A program made the translations under genes and the position numbers. The notes under the pieces were generated by a model. That model was not told where the DNA came from. It did not search any database and saw only the letters and a program-made list of their open reading frames with translations. From M3007 sp041160955 (GTDB lineage: Bacteria; Bacteroidota; Bacteroidia; Chitinophagales; Saprospiraceae): 64,000 nt of DNA. Below, piece after piece: positions 16,212 through 25,393 of the stretch. Within the stretch, counting starts at the first letter, position 1; each line of letters begins with the position of its first letter. The stretch covers positions 33,310-97,309 of the forward strand of contig JBEAVK010000087.1 in assembly GCA_041160955.1 (NCBI GenBank), given 5' to 3'.

Positions 16212-16238
16212 GTATTTGGACGTACTTAATCTTGTTTT
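16207..16238 (+). terminator. Terminator overlapping the alkaline phosphatase stop codon
   Basis: ATTAAGTA (16207-16214) pairs with TACTTAAT (16223-16230), followed by CTTGTTTTTA. The TAA stop is inside the left arm. Confidence 0.5.
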
Positions 16239-16332
16239 TATCTTGTTTTTATACTTTTGTGACTTAGTCCTCGTTCTTTCGTTTTAATCCTTCACATTAT
16301 TTATTCCCAGGTTCATACCAACTAATCGTCTT

Positions 16333-17403
16333 ATGAGTGTACTTATACTAGGGTTTATCACGTCCTTTGTAATCACCTACATGGCTATTCCTGCCATAAT
16401 TACTGTAGCAAAGGCGCGAAAACTTTTTGACCAACCGAATGATCGGAGTTCCCATGCTACGCCCACCCCTTCATTGGGTGGTATTGGTATATTCGGTGGT
16501 GTAATTTGTGGTGTAATTTTATGGACTCCCACTGCTTATTTTGGCCAATTACAATATACTTTAGCCGCTATTATTCTTTTGTTCTTGGTAGGTACCCGCG
16601 ACGATCTTGTACCAATTCCTCCACTTAAAAAATTAGTTATTCAGGTATTAGCAGCAGTTATTTTGATTTATAAAGCAAAGGTTTCAATTACCGACTGGTG
16701 GGGCATTTTAGGGGTCAACGAACTGAATGAGCCCATTAGTTTTCTATTTTCTCTGGTTGCTATTGTAGGTATCGTTAATGCTTATAATTTGATCGATGGG
16801 ATCAATGGCCTTGCTGGTAGTATTGGACTGATTGCTTCCATATTTTTTGGTTGTTGGTTTTCATTAACCGGACACGTCGAATGGGCTACTGTGGCGGTGG
16901 CGATGGTAGGTGCGCTGACGGCTTTTCTCAAGTTTAATTTTACGCCAGCCCGTATTTTTATGGGTGATACAGGTTCGCTACTTGTTGGTCTTACGTGCTC
17001 GGTGATGTCGTTCGAGTTTATCGCCTTGAGTAAAACGCTGCCTTCCGATAGTATATATTTCTTTGAGGGTGCACCCGTAGTAGCACTAAGTGTTATGATA
17101 TTGCCTATTTACGATACGATGCGGGTCTTTTTACGCCGAATGATGCATGGCCATTCGCCATTTCATGCCGATAAGACCCATATTCATCATCTGATTTTGG
17201 CTAAAGGCTACTCACACATGGAATCAACAGGTATTCTTTGTGCTGTAAATCTATTACTCATTGGACTTACTGTTGGCCTACAAGATATTGGTATCAATCG
17301 ACTACTTTTGGTATTGGTATTATCTACGGTATTATTGAATTATGTCATGCTGCATATCATGCCGGATAAGCAGGTGCGGGGATTGGCGGGAGAGCAGGTG
17401 TAG
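16333..17403 (+). CDS. MraY/WecA/TagO-family undecaprenyl-phosphate sugar-1-phosphate transferase
   Basis: An integral membrane enzyme of 356 residues with about ten transmembrane segments. It would transfer a HexNAc-1-phosphate from a UDP-sugar to undecaprenyl phosphate, the first step of O-antigen, teichoic-acid-like or other cell-surface glycan synthesis. Diagnostic motifs: SSHATPTPSLGGIGIFGG (first loop), NAYNLIDGINGLAG (Asp-rich catalytic loop), FMGDTGSLLVG and HGHSPFHADKTHIHHLIL (the HIHH motif typical of the WecA/TagO branch and absent from MraY). A TACTTTTG box (16252-16259) precedes the ATG by 73 bp. A hairpin follows at 17417-17451. Confidence 0.93.
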   Translation: MSVLILGFITSFVITYMAIPAIITVAKARKLFDQPNDRSSHATPTPSLGGIGIFGGVICGVILWTPTAYFGQLQYTLAAIILLFLVGTRDDLVPIPPLKKLVIQVLAAVILIYKAKVSITDWWGILGVNELNEPISFLFSLVAIVGIVNAYNLIDGINGLAGSIGLIASIFFGCWFSLTGHVEWATVAVAMVGALTAFLKFNFTPARIFMGDTGSLLVGLTCSVMSFEFIALSKTLPSDSIYFFEGAPVVALSVMILPIYDTMRVFLRRMMHGHSPFHADKTHIHHLILAKGYSHMESTGILCAVNLLLIGLTVGLQDIGINRLLLVLVLSTVLLNYVMLHIMPDKQVRGLAGEQV

Positions 17404-17820
17404 TTTATACAAAAAAAAACGGTAGGTTAACCGAAGTCCACCTACCCGTTTGCGTCATGGGATTATATTGAAAAATGTTATTTATGTTTTGATAGATACT
17501 GATTTGTACCGTTAAAGTACGGATCTATCCAGAAGCAATTGAAAGAATTTGTGGCGAGGAGGCCAGCCCTACCCCCCAGTGGAACTGGCCCCTCTCCACG
17601 GATTTAAGACCACTAGAGGCCCTATTTCTTGATCGGTTGTTGGATTATACTTCTGCTCTGTAGAGTTTGTGCATGAAAATCCTATTGTAATCTATAAATC
17701 TATGCACAAAACCTAACAACGCTCAGTAAAAAATAATAAGGATTAAAAAAATCACCCTGTCAGTGATGTCTATATAAATACAACTTCCGTGCCAAACTCA
17801 TAATTTTATTATTTTTTTCA

Positions 17821-17884
17821 AAAAAAAAATAAAAAAAATAAAAAAAATAAAAAAAATAGGGTAGCACGCCATAGCGCACTACCC
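17821..17884 (-). terminator. Minus-strand terminator with periodic T-tracts
   Basis: On the minus strand GGGTAG (17884-17879) pairs with CTACCC (17864-17859) around a 14-base loop. It is followed by four successive runs of eight or nine T, each separated by a single A at 9-bp spacing (A at 17857, 17848, 17839 and 17830). This would end the minus-strand operon whose last stop is at 18035. Confidence 0.65.
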
Positions 17885-17994
17885 CTTTATAATGGACACC
17901 CAATGCTGTGCATGGGTGGAACGACGGCTGTCCCGCTCTTATGTCGAGATTCAACCGTTTTCTTTAAAATTTCTTACCTAAGACTTGGATACAA

Positions 17995-18034
17995 TTAAGA
18001 ATTTGGACATAATTAATTGTGTCCAAATTCTTAA
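17995..18034. repeat. Perfect 15-bp inverted repeat next to the DUF2141 stop codon
   Basis: 17995-18009 and 18020-18034 are exact reverse complements with a 10-base loop. The repeat touches the stop codon of the minus-strand gene. No U-run follows, so the role is uncertain. Confidence 0.65.
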
Positions 18035-18433
18035 CTACCATTTCTCCAGCCATATCCCCACTTGTCCTCCTTTTTGGTATTGAAATTTTGCTTCGTCCCA
18101 AGTAGGTGCCCTAAATTTTGGCCTTATACCTTGTGAAAAACCATAAGGCTCGGTCGGGATGCCCAACATATTTTTATCCAAAACGCCATTATTATTCAAA
18201 TCGTGGAAACAAGAAATAGCGTAGTTGCCTTCCGTTAACTCAGGTAGATCAATACTAATTGCACCTTTTTTAGTGATTGGGTAAGCTTGTTTGAAAATAG
18301 CCTTATCCACCGACATAAACCCATCTTCTTGCTGATATATAGCGACCAATACCTGCCCTTGTGCTGATTGGATATTATTTATTTGAATGTTCATTGATTG
18401 GGTGGTTAACCAAAAATAAAAGAATAACAACAT
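18035..18433 (-). CDS. DUF2141 domain protein, probably exported
   Basis: A 132-residue protein. A short hydrophobic N-terminus (MLLFFYFWLTTQ) may be a signal peptide. The body matches DUF2141: GQVLVAIYQQEDGF, then AISIDLPELTEGNYAISCF, HDLNNNGVLDKNMLGIPTE and a C-terminal strand GGQVGIWLEK. The HDxNxNGxxD stretch looks like a Ca-binding-type loop. The function is unknown. It is the last gene of a minus-strand run (VIT1-type transporter, SDR, DUF2141) with gaps of about 30 bp, so co-transcription is likely. Confidence 0.87.
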   Translation of the reverse strand: MLLFFYFWLTTQSMNIQINNIQSAQGQVLVAIYQQEDGFMSVDKAIFKQAYPITKKGAISIDLPELTEGNYAISCFHDLNNNGVLDKNMLGIPTEPYGFSQGIRPKFRAPTWDEAKFQYQKGGQVGIWLEKW

Positions 18434-18465
18434 AGTGGTGAAATGGTTAGTTAATAATTTAAAAC

Positions 18466-19263
18466 CTAAACAACTTTAGTACGCGCAATAAGCCGCGAGA
18501 AATACCTTGGGAAGAAACGTTTTAAATACACGCCTAGTACCTCCTTACCTCCAAAATACACTTCTTCTTTGCCCCGCTCTATGGCGGCAAGGATACGCTG
18601 CGCCACTACTTCGGGCAAAAGGCCATTATTGGTCGCTTCGTCCATGGAGCCTTGTTGTTGGCCGCTACCGGTAAGGGCATTTACGCTGATATTGGTACGT
18701 ACATATCCGGGACAAACCAAGGTGACTTTAATCGGTGTATTTACTAATTCGGCGCGAAGGCTATCAAAAAAACCATGTAATGCGTGCTTTGATGCAGCAT
18801 AAGTACTACGCAGCGGTGAACCAAACTTACCTGTAAGGCTTGTAATGGTCACAAAATGCCCCAGTTGGTGCAGTAGCATAGACGGTAGTACAGCCTTCGT
18901 AAGTGATACTGTGCCGATATAATTGATGTTCATAATCCGCAAATCCACATCAATACCGGTATCTTTGGCCAAAGAACGCTGCGAAACGCCGCCGTTATTG
19001 ATCAAAATATCCAATTTGCCTATTTGTTGCAATACACTTTGGGCAATGGCCGGAATACTTGCGTGATCGCCCAAATCCAGCGGTTGCACCAATACGGAAG
19101 CCGCTCCCGCAGCAGCACAATCGGCAGCCACGCGTTGTAATTCGCGCTCATTGCGTGCAGAAATAATCAAATGCGCGCCTTGCGCTGCAAATGCGTTACT
19201 CAATGCCTCCCCAATACCTGAAGATGCGCCAGTAATCCAAACTCTTTTATGTTTAAAATTCAT
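18466..19263 (-). CDS. Short-chain dehydrogenase/reductase
   Basis: A 265-residue classical SDR. The cofactor-binding motif GASSGIG is at residues 12-18, NNGG (in place of NNAG) at about 89-92, the active-site Tyr and Lys in YAASK at 155-159, and a serine at ITSLTGK (about 142). The C-terminal region has a hydrophobic tail (VYLKRFFPRYFSRLIARTKV) like the DHRS7/membrane-associated SDR group. The substrate is unknown; a lipid or steroid-like carbonyl is possible. It lies between the VIT1-type transporter and the DUF2141 gene on the same strand. Confidence 0.9.
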   Translation of the reverse strand: MNFKHKRVWITGASSGIGEALSNAFAAQGAHLIISARNERELQRVAADCAAAGAASVLVQPLDLGDHASIPAIAQSVLQQIGKLDILINNGGVSQRSLAKDTGIDVDLRIMNINYIGTVSLTKAVLPSMLLHQLGHFVTITSLTGKFGSPLRSTYAASKHALHGFFDSLRAELVNTPIKVTLVCPGYVRTNISVNALTGSGQQQGSMDEATNNGLLPEVVAQRILAAIERGKEEVYFGGKEVLGVYLKRFFPRYFSRLIARTKVV

Positions 19264-19293
19264 TTTTAAATATTGAAAATTAAGTCCAAGTAC

Positions 19294-20022
19294 TTACCCA
19301 TGACCAATAGCACGAGCAATGGTAAATGCTGCGCCAGCTGCCAAAGCACCAATAATCATTACTTTGAATGCCCCAGAGAACGGTGGTTGACCCGTCATTG
19401 TACTTTTGAACCAGCCAAAAACAAAAAGACAAATAAGCGTAATAATAGCAGAGTAATAAAGCCCTTCTGTGGGTGTATCTGTGAAAAAATAGGGTAATAA
19501 TGGAATAATACCACCAATGATATAGGAAATTCCGATCGTTAAAGCACTCTGTGTAGCGCGTCGTGGGTTGGGTTCGCTAAGCCCCAATTCGTAACGCATC
19601 ATAAAGGCTACCCATTGCTTTTTGTCCTTTGCCAGTTCATTAGCAATTTCGTCTTGCAGGTGCTTGCTGAGGCCATAAGCCGCAAATACATCGCGTACTT
19701 CTTGTTTTTCGCGCTCGGGAACACGTTCCACTTCTTCTTCTTCGCGGCGTAGCTCTGCTTGGTAATGGTCCAATTCGGTACGACCCGCCAAGTATCCACC
19801 CAAGCCCATCGCAATACTACCTGCGATAATTTCGGCCAATCCGGCTGTGGTCACAATAGCATTGCTGGCTACTGCACCCGACAAACCTGCAGCCAGCGCA
19901 AAAGGCACTGTAAGGCCATCGGACATACCGATTACAATATCGGTAATGAAATCCGAGTTCTCTAAGTGTTCTTCGTGGTGGTGATGGTCGTTATGATGAT
20001 CGTGGTGCAAATGAATATCCAT
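19294..20022 (-). CDS. VIT1/CCC1-family Fe/Mn transporter with His-rich N-terminus
   Basis: A 242-residue membrane protein of the vacuolar-iron-transporter family. The family pattern DIVIGMSDGLTVPFALAAGL, then a second helix with EIIAGSIAMGLGGYLAGRTE, an acidic cytoplasmic helix (RREEEEVERVPEREKQEV) and three C-terminal helices are visible. These proteins move Fe2+ or Mn2+ and relieve metal stress. The N-terminus is unusually histidine-rich (HLHHDHHNDHHHHEEH), suggesting metal binding. A TACCTTTG box on the minus strand (20027-20034) ends four bases before the ATG, so a leaderless transcript is possible. The T9SS plug gene ends 20 bp upstream. Confidence 0.92.
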   Translation of the reverse strand: MDIHLHHDHHNDHHHHEEHLENSDFITDIVIGMSDGLTVPFALAAGLSGAVASNAIVTTAGLAEIIAGSIAMGLGGYLAGRTELDHYQAELRREEEEVERVPEREKQEVRDVFAAYGLSKHLQDEIANELAKDKKQWVAFMMRYELGLSEPNPRRATQSALTIGISYIIGGIIPLLPYFFTDTPTEGLYYSAIITLICLFVFGWFKSTMTGQPPFSGAFKVMIIGALAAGAAFTIARAIGHG

Positions 20023-20042
20023 AAGGCAAAGGTAATACTTTA

Positions 20043-21311
20043 TTATTTGTTATTGGGCCCAGAGGTAATGCCTCCGCTACTCATTAGGCGATCATACCGT
20101 TCTCCATAAGGCCGATAATAGACGAAAACATTGTAAAGATTCTCTGTTTCGTGCCAATTCCCCTCCATATCATCGGCTTTGGAAATGCGGTAATCATAAT
20201 CATTGACCACCTGAAATTCGTAGTTATAAAAGCCTTGTTTCAAGAGCGGATTACAAAAATACGACTTTGAAGGTGCATCGTAACGCATCTTGAATTCGGG
20301 TTTCAATTGCCAATCGGTCATTGCACCTACGACATAGACCTCTTTATCCTCAAAAGCGGCATTTCGGCTCAGGATAAACATGATATTGGCGTAATCGGAT
20401 TGCATAAACGATTGTCCTTGACTACGGTTTTCGATAGAGAATCGGCCATTCATATCGCCTGTTAAACCATAACTATGACTATCCTCGCGGTCGTGTTCGG
20501 GTTGTAGAAAAACCTGGTACGTATCAGGATTTCGCTGAATTTTAAGGACATTATTCCCCTTGAAATCGAAGGTGCGTATATCAAAATAGCGAAACTCTTT
20601 ACCTGCTGGAAATACAATTGAATCCTGAAAATCAAAATTCAAACTACTTCTAGTGGTGATAAAAGGGCGTGGCGCTATAGGCCCCATCATCCGATCCCAG
20701 CGCATATTTTGAATGACAAATGCCTTTACTTCTCTTTCGGGGTTACCAATAATTGTACCCTCGTGCACTACTTGAAAATCTATTTCTTGGTGCGTAAAAA
20801 TCTTGGCAGAATTAATAACAGGCGATAGCTTTGCAGCCACTTTCCACCTGTTTTCGGAGACCATAAAACGACGTACCAGCACTAAGCGGTGGTCATCGTT
20901 GTCGTCAAAAATTTTTAGGATATAGTTACCTGAGCGCGCCCATTTCATATTTGAATTGGGTAGCGACATTTGGTAATAGTTATACGCGACTAAAGTATTG
21001 ATCGAATTAGTAATATTCGTAATCCTGTCTTCTGTAAACCCATTGATATACTCGTTGTCTCCCAATTCCGAAGGCAACCAATCGCTGTTGCAATGTACAA
21101 TGGTATAGACAAAGTCCATTATTTCATCGGTAACATAATCGAATGTAAGATTGATCTGCCCGTTTTTTAAATCAACGACAGGAGTGACCGCGCCAGCATT
21201 CAACTGTACCGACCTAATATTATCGTCCAAAATACGCTCACTTGTATCCTCTTGCGCCAAAGCAGGGTGAGCGAAGCAGGCAAAAGTCAGCAAAAAAAGT
21301 ATATATTTCAT
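20043..21311 (-). CDS. Type IX secretion system plug-domain protein (DUF5103)
   Basis: A 422-residue protein with a signal peptide (MKYILFLLTFACFAHPALA). It matches the T9SS plug family, formerly DUF5103: an N-terminal domain with INLTFDYVTDEIMDFVYTIV, HCNSDWLPSEL and NGF, an SLPNSNMKWARSGNYILKIF strand pair, then a C-terminal domain (AFEDKEVYVVGAMTDWQL, NPLLKQGFYNYEFQ). In the T9SS translocon such a protein blocks the lateral opening of the giant SprA barrel in one of its states; this role is known from work on a Flavobacterium system. The presence of several T9SS cargo genes in this window supports a working system. A box CACCTTTG (21335-21342, minus) may be its promoter. Confidence 0.88.
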   Translation of the reverse strand: MKYILFLLTFACFAHPALAQEDTSERILDDNIRSVQLNAGAVTPVVDLKNGQINLTFDYVTDEIMDFVYTIVHCNSDWLPSELGDNEYINGFTEDRITNITNSINTLVAYNYYQMSLPNSNMKWARSGNYILKIFDDNDDHRLVLVRRFMVSENRWKVAAKLSPVINSAKIFTHQEIDFQVVHEGTIIGNPEREVKAFVIQNMRWDRMMGPIAPRPFITTRSSLNFDFQDSIVFPAGKEFRYFDIRTFDFKGNNVLKIQRNPDTYQVFLQPEHDREDSHSYGLTGDMNGRFSIENRSQGQSFMQSDYANIMFILSRNAAFEDKEVYVVGAMTDWQLKPEFKMRYDAPSKSYFCNPLLKQGFYNYEFQVVNDYDYRISKADDMEGNWHETENLYNVFVYYRPYGERYDRLMSSGGITSGPNNK

Positions 21312-21482
21312 AGTTGTAAGTACGTAATTTTTAACAAAGGTGAAAATTAATTCCGTTGGGTTGTATTGTTAGCCAAAGTATTTGACGTAATTTTGAGGAA
21401 AAATCACAATGAACGAGTCTCATTTCGATCATATCGGAATACAAAGCATTACGAAATAATCGAAATAATCCACTTAATCCCT

Positions 21483-22520
21483 ATGCGCTCTCTTTTTAAA
21501 AACGCTTTTAAAACCATTAGTACGCTGGTCATTTTGATGACCGCTTTGTCGTATATTTCACCTTATATCAATCCGAGTACTTTCCCTTGGTTAACTTTTT
21601 TGGGCACTACTTTCCCATGGTGGTTGCTATTCAACGTCGTACTGATGCTCTTTTGGCTGTGGCGCATGAGCCGTTTTGGTATCTATCATTTGATGATTAT
21701 TGTACTGGGTTGGTCTTATTGTACTAAGTTTGTGGGTTTACAATTGGGCAAACCTTATTTACCCGAAAAAAACATCACCATAGTAACGCACAACCTTGGT
21801 TTGATGTTTTATAATTCCAAAGCCACACCTGCCCAAACCGATAGTATTGCTGCTGCTTATGCCAGTTTTTTGAAAAAAAATGGCAAACCGGATATACTTT
21901 GCACCCAAGAAACCCGAGGAAGTTTTTATCCATTGTTGGGTAATTACTTGGGTTATGATCAGCGTTTTAACCTTAAAAAAGGCACAGTGATTATGAGTAA
22001 ATACCCCATCAAAGCGGGCGGTGATATTCCTTTTGGCAAAACCTATAATTCCACACTATGGGCCGATATTGAACTACCCGATAAGCGCATAGTGCGGATA
22101 TACAATGTGCACCTGCAATCGAACCGCGTTACCAAAGATGCCGAAAAAGTTATTCAAGATGACCAATCTTGGGAAGGCTTGAGTAAGGTGATGAACAAAG
22201 TGGGCGGTGCTACATCGCGCCGCTCGGAGCAAGCGCAAAGGCTGAGGCAACATATTTTGGATTGCCCATACCCTGTTATCGTATGCGGCGATTTTAATGA
22301 CACGCCCAATTCTTATGTGTATCACCATATTACGGATGGATTAACCGACACCTTTGAAGCACGTGGATTGGGATTTGGGACAACCTTTGCTGGCACATTG
22401 CCCTTATTGCGGATTGATTATATCTTATCAGATCCAGGTTTCCCTGTGCATGATAGCAAGGTGGTCCATGATCGGAAATGGTCGGATCATTTTCCCGTTT
22501 GGGCAGTATTGGGGATTTAG
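21483..22520 (+). CDS. Endonuclease/exonuclease/phosphatase family protein with N-terminal membrane segments
   Basis: A 345-residue protein. Three hydrophobic segments fill about residues 10-85. The EEP domain follows with its conserved sites: THNLG, CTQETRG (metal-binding Glu), IYNVHLQS, VCGDFNDTP (catalytic Asp/Asn) and a C-terminal SDHFPVWA (catalytic His). Membrane-anchored EEP proteins of this layout are common in Bacteroidota; the substrate (nucleic acid, sphingomyelin or inositol phosphate) cannot be assigned. The frame is open from 21366, but ATG 21483 gives the first convincing membrane-protein start. Confidence 0.88.
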   Translation: MRSLFKNAFKTISTLVILMTALSYISPYINPSTFPWLTFLGTTFPWWLLFNVVLMLFWLWRMSRFGIYHLMIIVLGWSYCTKFVGLQLGKPYLPEKNITIVTHNLGLMFYNSKATPAQTDSIAAAYASFLKKNGKPDILCTQETRGSFYPLLGNYLGYDQRFNLKKGTVIMSKYPIKAGGDIPFGKTYNSTLWADIELPDKRIVRIYNVHLQSNRVTKDAEKVIQDDQSWEGLSKVMNKVGGATSRRSEQAQRLRQHILDCPYPVIVCGDFNDTPNSYVYHHITDGLTDTFEARGLGFGTTFAGTLPLLRIDYILSDPGFPVHDSKVVHDRKWSDHFPVWAVLGI

Positions 22521-22591
22521 GGAAAACCCTACTTGGACACAATTAAACTATGGCAACTTTGCACTAAATTCCCTTATTTTTGCGACTTACT

Positions 22592-24838
22592 ATGCTACTA
22601 CGCCAATTACAATTCTCGTTTCCAATTCGATTGCTGGTTTTACACATTAGAAGCCATCTGGTATTGGTATTTTTGTGGGCGTTCTTGGGTGTATTGGTGA
22701 CAGGGCAGGCGGGTCGTTTTTTCGGTATCCATTACCTGATGCTTACACCGGAGTACTGTGGCGAAGTAGGTTTCTGGAGTTCATTCCTAACAGGTGCGGC
22801 TTTTGGTGCTTTTTTTATGATTTGGAACCTGACGACTTATTTGCTTTGTGCCGACCGCTTTCCTTTTTTGGCTACGCTGAGTGCACCATTCACCAAGTTT
22901 TCTTTGAACAATAGCCTCCTTCCTATTCTTTTTTTGTGTGCTTATATGAGTGCGGCCATTTGGTTCCAAAGCCACGATGAAATGACTCAATGGAGCGATA
23001 TTGTAGTAAATGTGGGTAGTTTTATACTGGGAGCCGTCTTTTTTATAGTAGGATTGGCCATTTATTTACATTTTACCAACAAGGATATGGCTGCTTTTTT
23101 ACGGCACGGTCAGTTTGTACCGCGTCCGGGTGGTCGGTTGTTAGCACCGGGACAACGGATACCAAGCATTGGAGAGATTAAAGCGGGAACTACCCGTTGG
23201 CGGGTTGATACGTATTTGACGGAGCGTTGTCATGTTCGTTTGGTGCGTAGTGTGGCACATTATGATTCGTACTGGTTGAATAAGGTTTTTCGCCAAAACC
23301 ATACCAATGCAATTATCGTTCAAGGTGTTGCACTGCTCCTTATGATGGTGCATGGATGGCTCATGGAAGTGAGTTGGGCCAAGTTACCGACGAGCGTGAG
23401 CGTTTTTATGTTATTTAGTATGGTAATGGCATTTTTTGGCGCTATTACGTTTTGGTTTCGACAGTGGAGTACGTTTGTATTTATTGCGTTAATCGTTTTG
23501 ATTAATTTTATTACATCAAAAGGCTTTTTTGTTTACCAAAACCATGCTTATGGTTTGGATTATGACGCTACATTACAACCGCAATACAATTACAAATTAT
23601 TAGAGACTTTTAGCGCCGATTCGATACTGGAAGTGGATAAAAAGCAAACAATATCGGTACTGAACCGTTGGAAAGACAAACAAATAACGGGTAGTGAAAA
23701 ACCCAAATTGGCACTTATATGCGTGAGTGGGGGCGGGCATAAGGCGGGCTTATGGGTAGTGCGCGTAATGCAGGCGATGGACAGCCTGACCCAAGGCCGA
23801 TTGCTCCACCAAACGGCGTTGATCACTGGCGCATCGGGGGGGATGCTGGGGGCTGCATATATGCGCGAAGCGATGCTGCTGGAGCACACTAATGGGAGTG
23901 TTCGTATCCAAGATCCATCGCTGTTTTCTGATTTAGGACGCGATTTGCTCAACCCGATCACTTCGTCTTTGGTGTCAAATGATTTGATCTTTCCTTTCCG
24001 AAAGTACCATTACGCCGGGCATAAGTACCAAATTGATCGCGGTTATTATTTTGAAAAACAATTGAATGAGAATGTACGGAACCGATTTAACCGCAAAGTG
24101 GCCGATTATCGCACCGCAGAGGAATCGGCCATTATTCCTATGCTGGTTTTGTCGCCGTATATTATTAATGATAGTCGCCGAATGCTGATTAGTCCGCTAG
24201 GAATGAGTTATTTAACGCGTCCTTTAAAACCTAAAAACGATGGGTTGGGTGCTGAAATTGATGGCGTGGAATGGCGGCGTTTATTTGAGCATCAGCAGGG
24301 GGATAGCCTTTTATTGCGATCTGCTTTGCGGATGAACTGTACATTTCCATATATTTTGCCGAATACATGGCTACCCACGCAGCCCGCTTTAGAAATTATG
24401 GATGCGGGGGTGCGCGATAATTTTGGTCTTGGGCTTGGAACGCGGTTTTTGCATGTATTTAAAGATTGGATCAAGGAAAATACAAGCGGTGTGGTCGTCG
24501 TTCAAATTCGGTGTTGGGACAAAATAGACTATATTGAACCTGCCTCTGAAAAGGGTTTTGTTGGAAGTTTGCTCACACCGGTGGTTGCAGCGGGCAAAAT
24601 TGCTATTTTGCAGGATTATGAGCAAGATGATGCCCTTTCCTTTTTAGCCGATATTCTTGGGCCGGATCAACTAGAGGTAGTGCGTTTTATCTACAAACCC
24701 GTGCAGCGCAAAAGGCAAGCGTCTTTAAGTTTTCACCTGAGCAAACGCGAGCAAGTGGATGTATTTGAAGCGTTTAATTTACCCGATAATATGGCTGCTT
24801 CAGAACGGTTGAATACAATATTGACCGGGAGAAAATAA
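22592..24838 (+). CDS. Large membrane protein with patatin-like phospholipase domain
   Basis: A 748-residue protein. About seven hydrophobic segments occupy residues 15-310. A patatin-like serine-hydrolase domain follows: an oxyanion-hole motif GGGHKAG (near residue 379), nucleophile elbow GASGG (near 413) and DAGVRDN (near 603) in the position of the catalytic Asp motif, normally DG[AG]. The family hydrolyses acyl chains of lipids; some act on phospholipids, others are toxins. A TATTTTTG box (22575-22582) ends nine bases before the ATG at 22592. The large N-terminal membrane part is unusual for patatins, so a membrane-remodelling role is an inference. Confidence 0.8.
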   Translation: MLLRQLQFSFPIRLLVLHIRSHLVLVFLWAFLGVLVTGQAGRFFGIHYLMLTPEYCGEVGFWSSFLTGAAFGAFFMIWNLTTYLLCADRFPFLATLSAPFTKFSLNNSLLPILFLCAYMSAAIWFQSHDEMTQWSDIVVNVGSFILGAVFFIVGLAIYLHFTNKDMAAFLRHGQFVPRPGGRLLAPGQRIPSIGEIKAGTTRWRVDTYLTERCHVRLVRSVAHYDSYWLNKVFRQNHTNAIIVQGVALLLMMVHGWLMEVSWAKLPTSVSVFMLFSMVMAFFGAITFWFRQWSTFVFIALIVLINFITSKGFFVYQNHAYGLDYDATLQPQYNYKLLETFSADSILEVDKKQTISVLNRWKDKQITGSEKPKLALICVSGGGHKAGLWVVRVMQAMDSLTQGRLLHQTALITGASGGMLGAAYMREAMLLEHTNGSVRIQDPSLFSDLGRDLLNPITSSLVSNDLIFPFRKYHYAGHKYQIDRGYYFEKQLNENVRNRFNRKVADYRTAEESAIIPMLVLSPYIINDSRRMLISPLGMSYLTRPLKPKNDGLGAEIDGVEWRRLFEHQQGDSLLLRSALRMNCTFPYILPNTWLPTQPALEIMDAGVRDNFGLGLGTRFLHVFKDWIKENTSGVVVVQIRCWDKIDYIEPASEKGFVGSLLTPVVAAGKIAILQDYEQDDALSFLADILGPDQLEVVRFIYKPVQRKRQASLSFHLSKREQVDVFEAFNLPDNMAASERLNTILTGRK

Positions 24839-24853
24839 TTGGGGCTACCATTA

Positions 24854-25267
24854 TTACTCGATTACCGCCATACATTTCAACTCTATCGCAATAGGTGTTG
24901 GCAGACTATTGATGCCTACGGTGGTGCGACAGGGCTGGTGTTCGGTGAAATAAGTAGCGTATATTTGATTAAAAGTATGGAAATCACGCTGCATATCGGT
25001 TAAAAACACGGTAATATCAACTAGATCCTCCCATTTTGCGCCGGATGATTCGAGTACGGTGCGTACATTTTGCATAACAGAATGGACTTGGGCGGCAAAA
25101 TCGAATTGGGTGTAATTACCTGCTGGGCTTCTTTCTAATCCGGGTACACCGTTGGTTTGTGGGTCTCGTGGGCCTATACCAGAAAGAAAGAGGAGGTTAC
25201 CTACGCGGCGGGCATGTGGATATGCGCCTACGGGTTTGGGTGCATTGGGTGCGTCTATTTTTTGCAT
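24854..25267 (-). CDS. RidA family (imine/enamine deaminase) protein
   Basis: A 137-residue soluble protein of the YjgF/RidA fold. Motifs: AYPHARRVGNLLFLSGIGPR at the N-terminus, VLESSGAKWEDLVDITVFLT in the middle and PCRTTVGINSLPTPIAIELK at the end (the Arg at the trimer-interface active site is present). RidA proteins deaminate reactive enamines; the GIGPRDP variant resembles 2-aminomuconate-deaminase-like members. The frame is open to 25315, but a TACCTTTG box on the minus strand (25297-25304) places transcription start near 25290, so ATG 25267 is the start. This also removes a spurious hydrophobic N-terminus. Confidence 0.9.
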   Translation of the reverse strand: MQKIDAPNAPKPVGAYPHARRVGNLLFLSGIGPRDPQTNGVPGLERSPAGNYTQFDFAAQVHSVMQNVRTVLESSGAKWEDLVDITVFLTDMQRDFHTFNQIYATYFTEHQPCRTTVGINSLPTPIAIELKCMAVIE

Positions 25268-25296
25268 GTGGATGGAAATGGTGAAAAAAATGACAA

Positions 25297-25304
25297 CAAA
25301 GGTA
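25297..25304 (-). promoter_or_regulatory. -7 box that decides the RidA start
   Basis: A perfect TACCTTTG on the minus strand, 29 bp upstream of ATG 25267. Confidence 0.55.
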
Positions 25305-25393
25305 GTGAGGAACAATGAGATGTTAAGTTAACCACAACCACCTTTTTACAAAAAAACACCCACAATTCCACCTCAAAACCCGAACTTTGACCC

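Larger units (their letters stand above)
17404..18034. other. 630-bp intergenic region, repeats and terminators only
   Basis: A hairpin just after the transferase gene (17417-17451) is a likely plus-strand terminator. TTTGTGCAT is inverted at about 17669-17677 and 17703-17711. A 9-bp-period A-rich repeat and a minus-strand terminator occupy 17821-17884. A perfect 15-bp inverted repeat lies at 17995-18034. The part from 17520 to 17660 has a GC-richer composition than its surroundings but no ORF or element that I recognise. Confidence 0.5.

Noticed and set aside
17760..17954. 64-residue minus-strand ORF
   Set aside because: It translates the simple A-rich repeat into an F/Y-rich chain; clearly non-coding.
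17404..18034. tRNA or IS remnant in the 630-bp gap
   Set aside because: No cloverleaf, no transposase frame and no flanking duplication could be seen.
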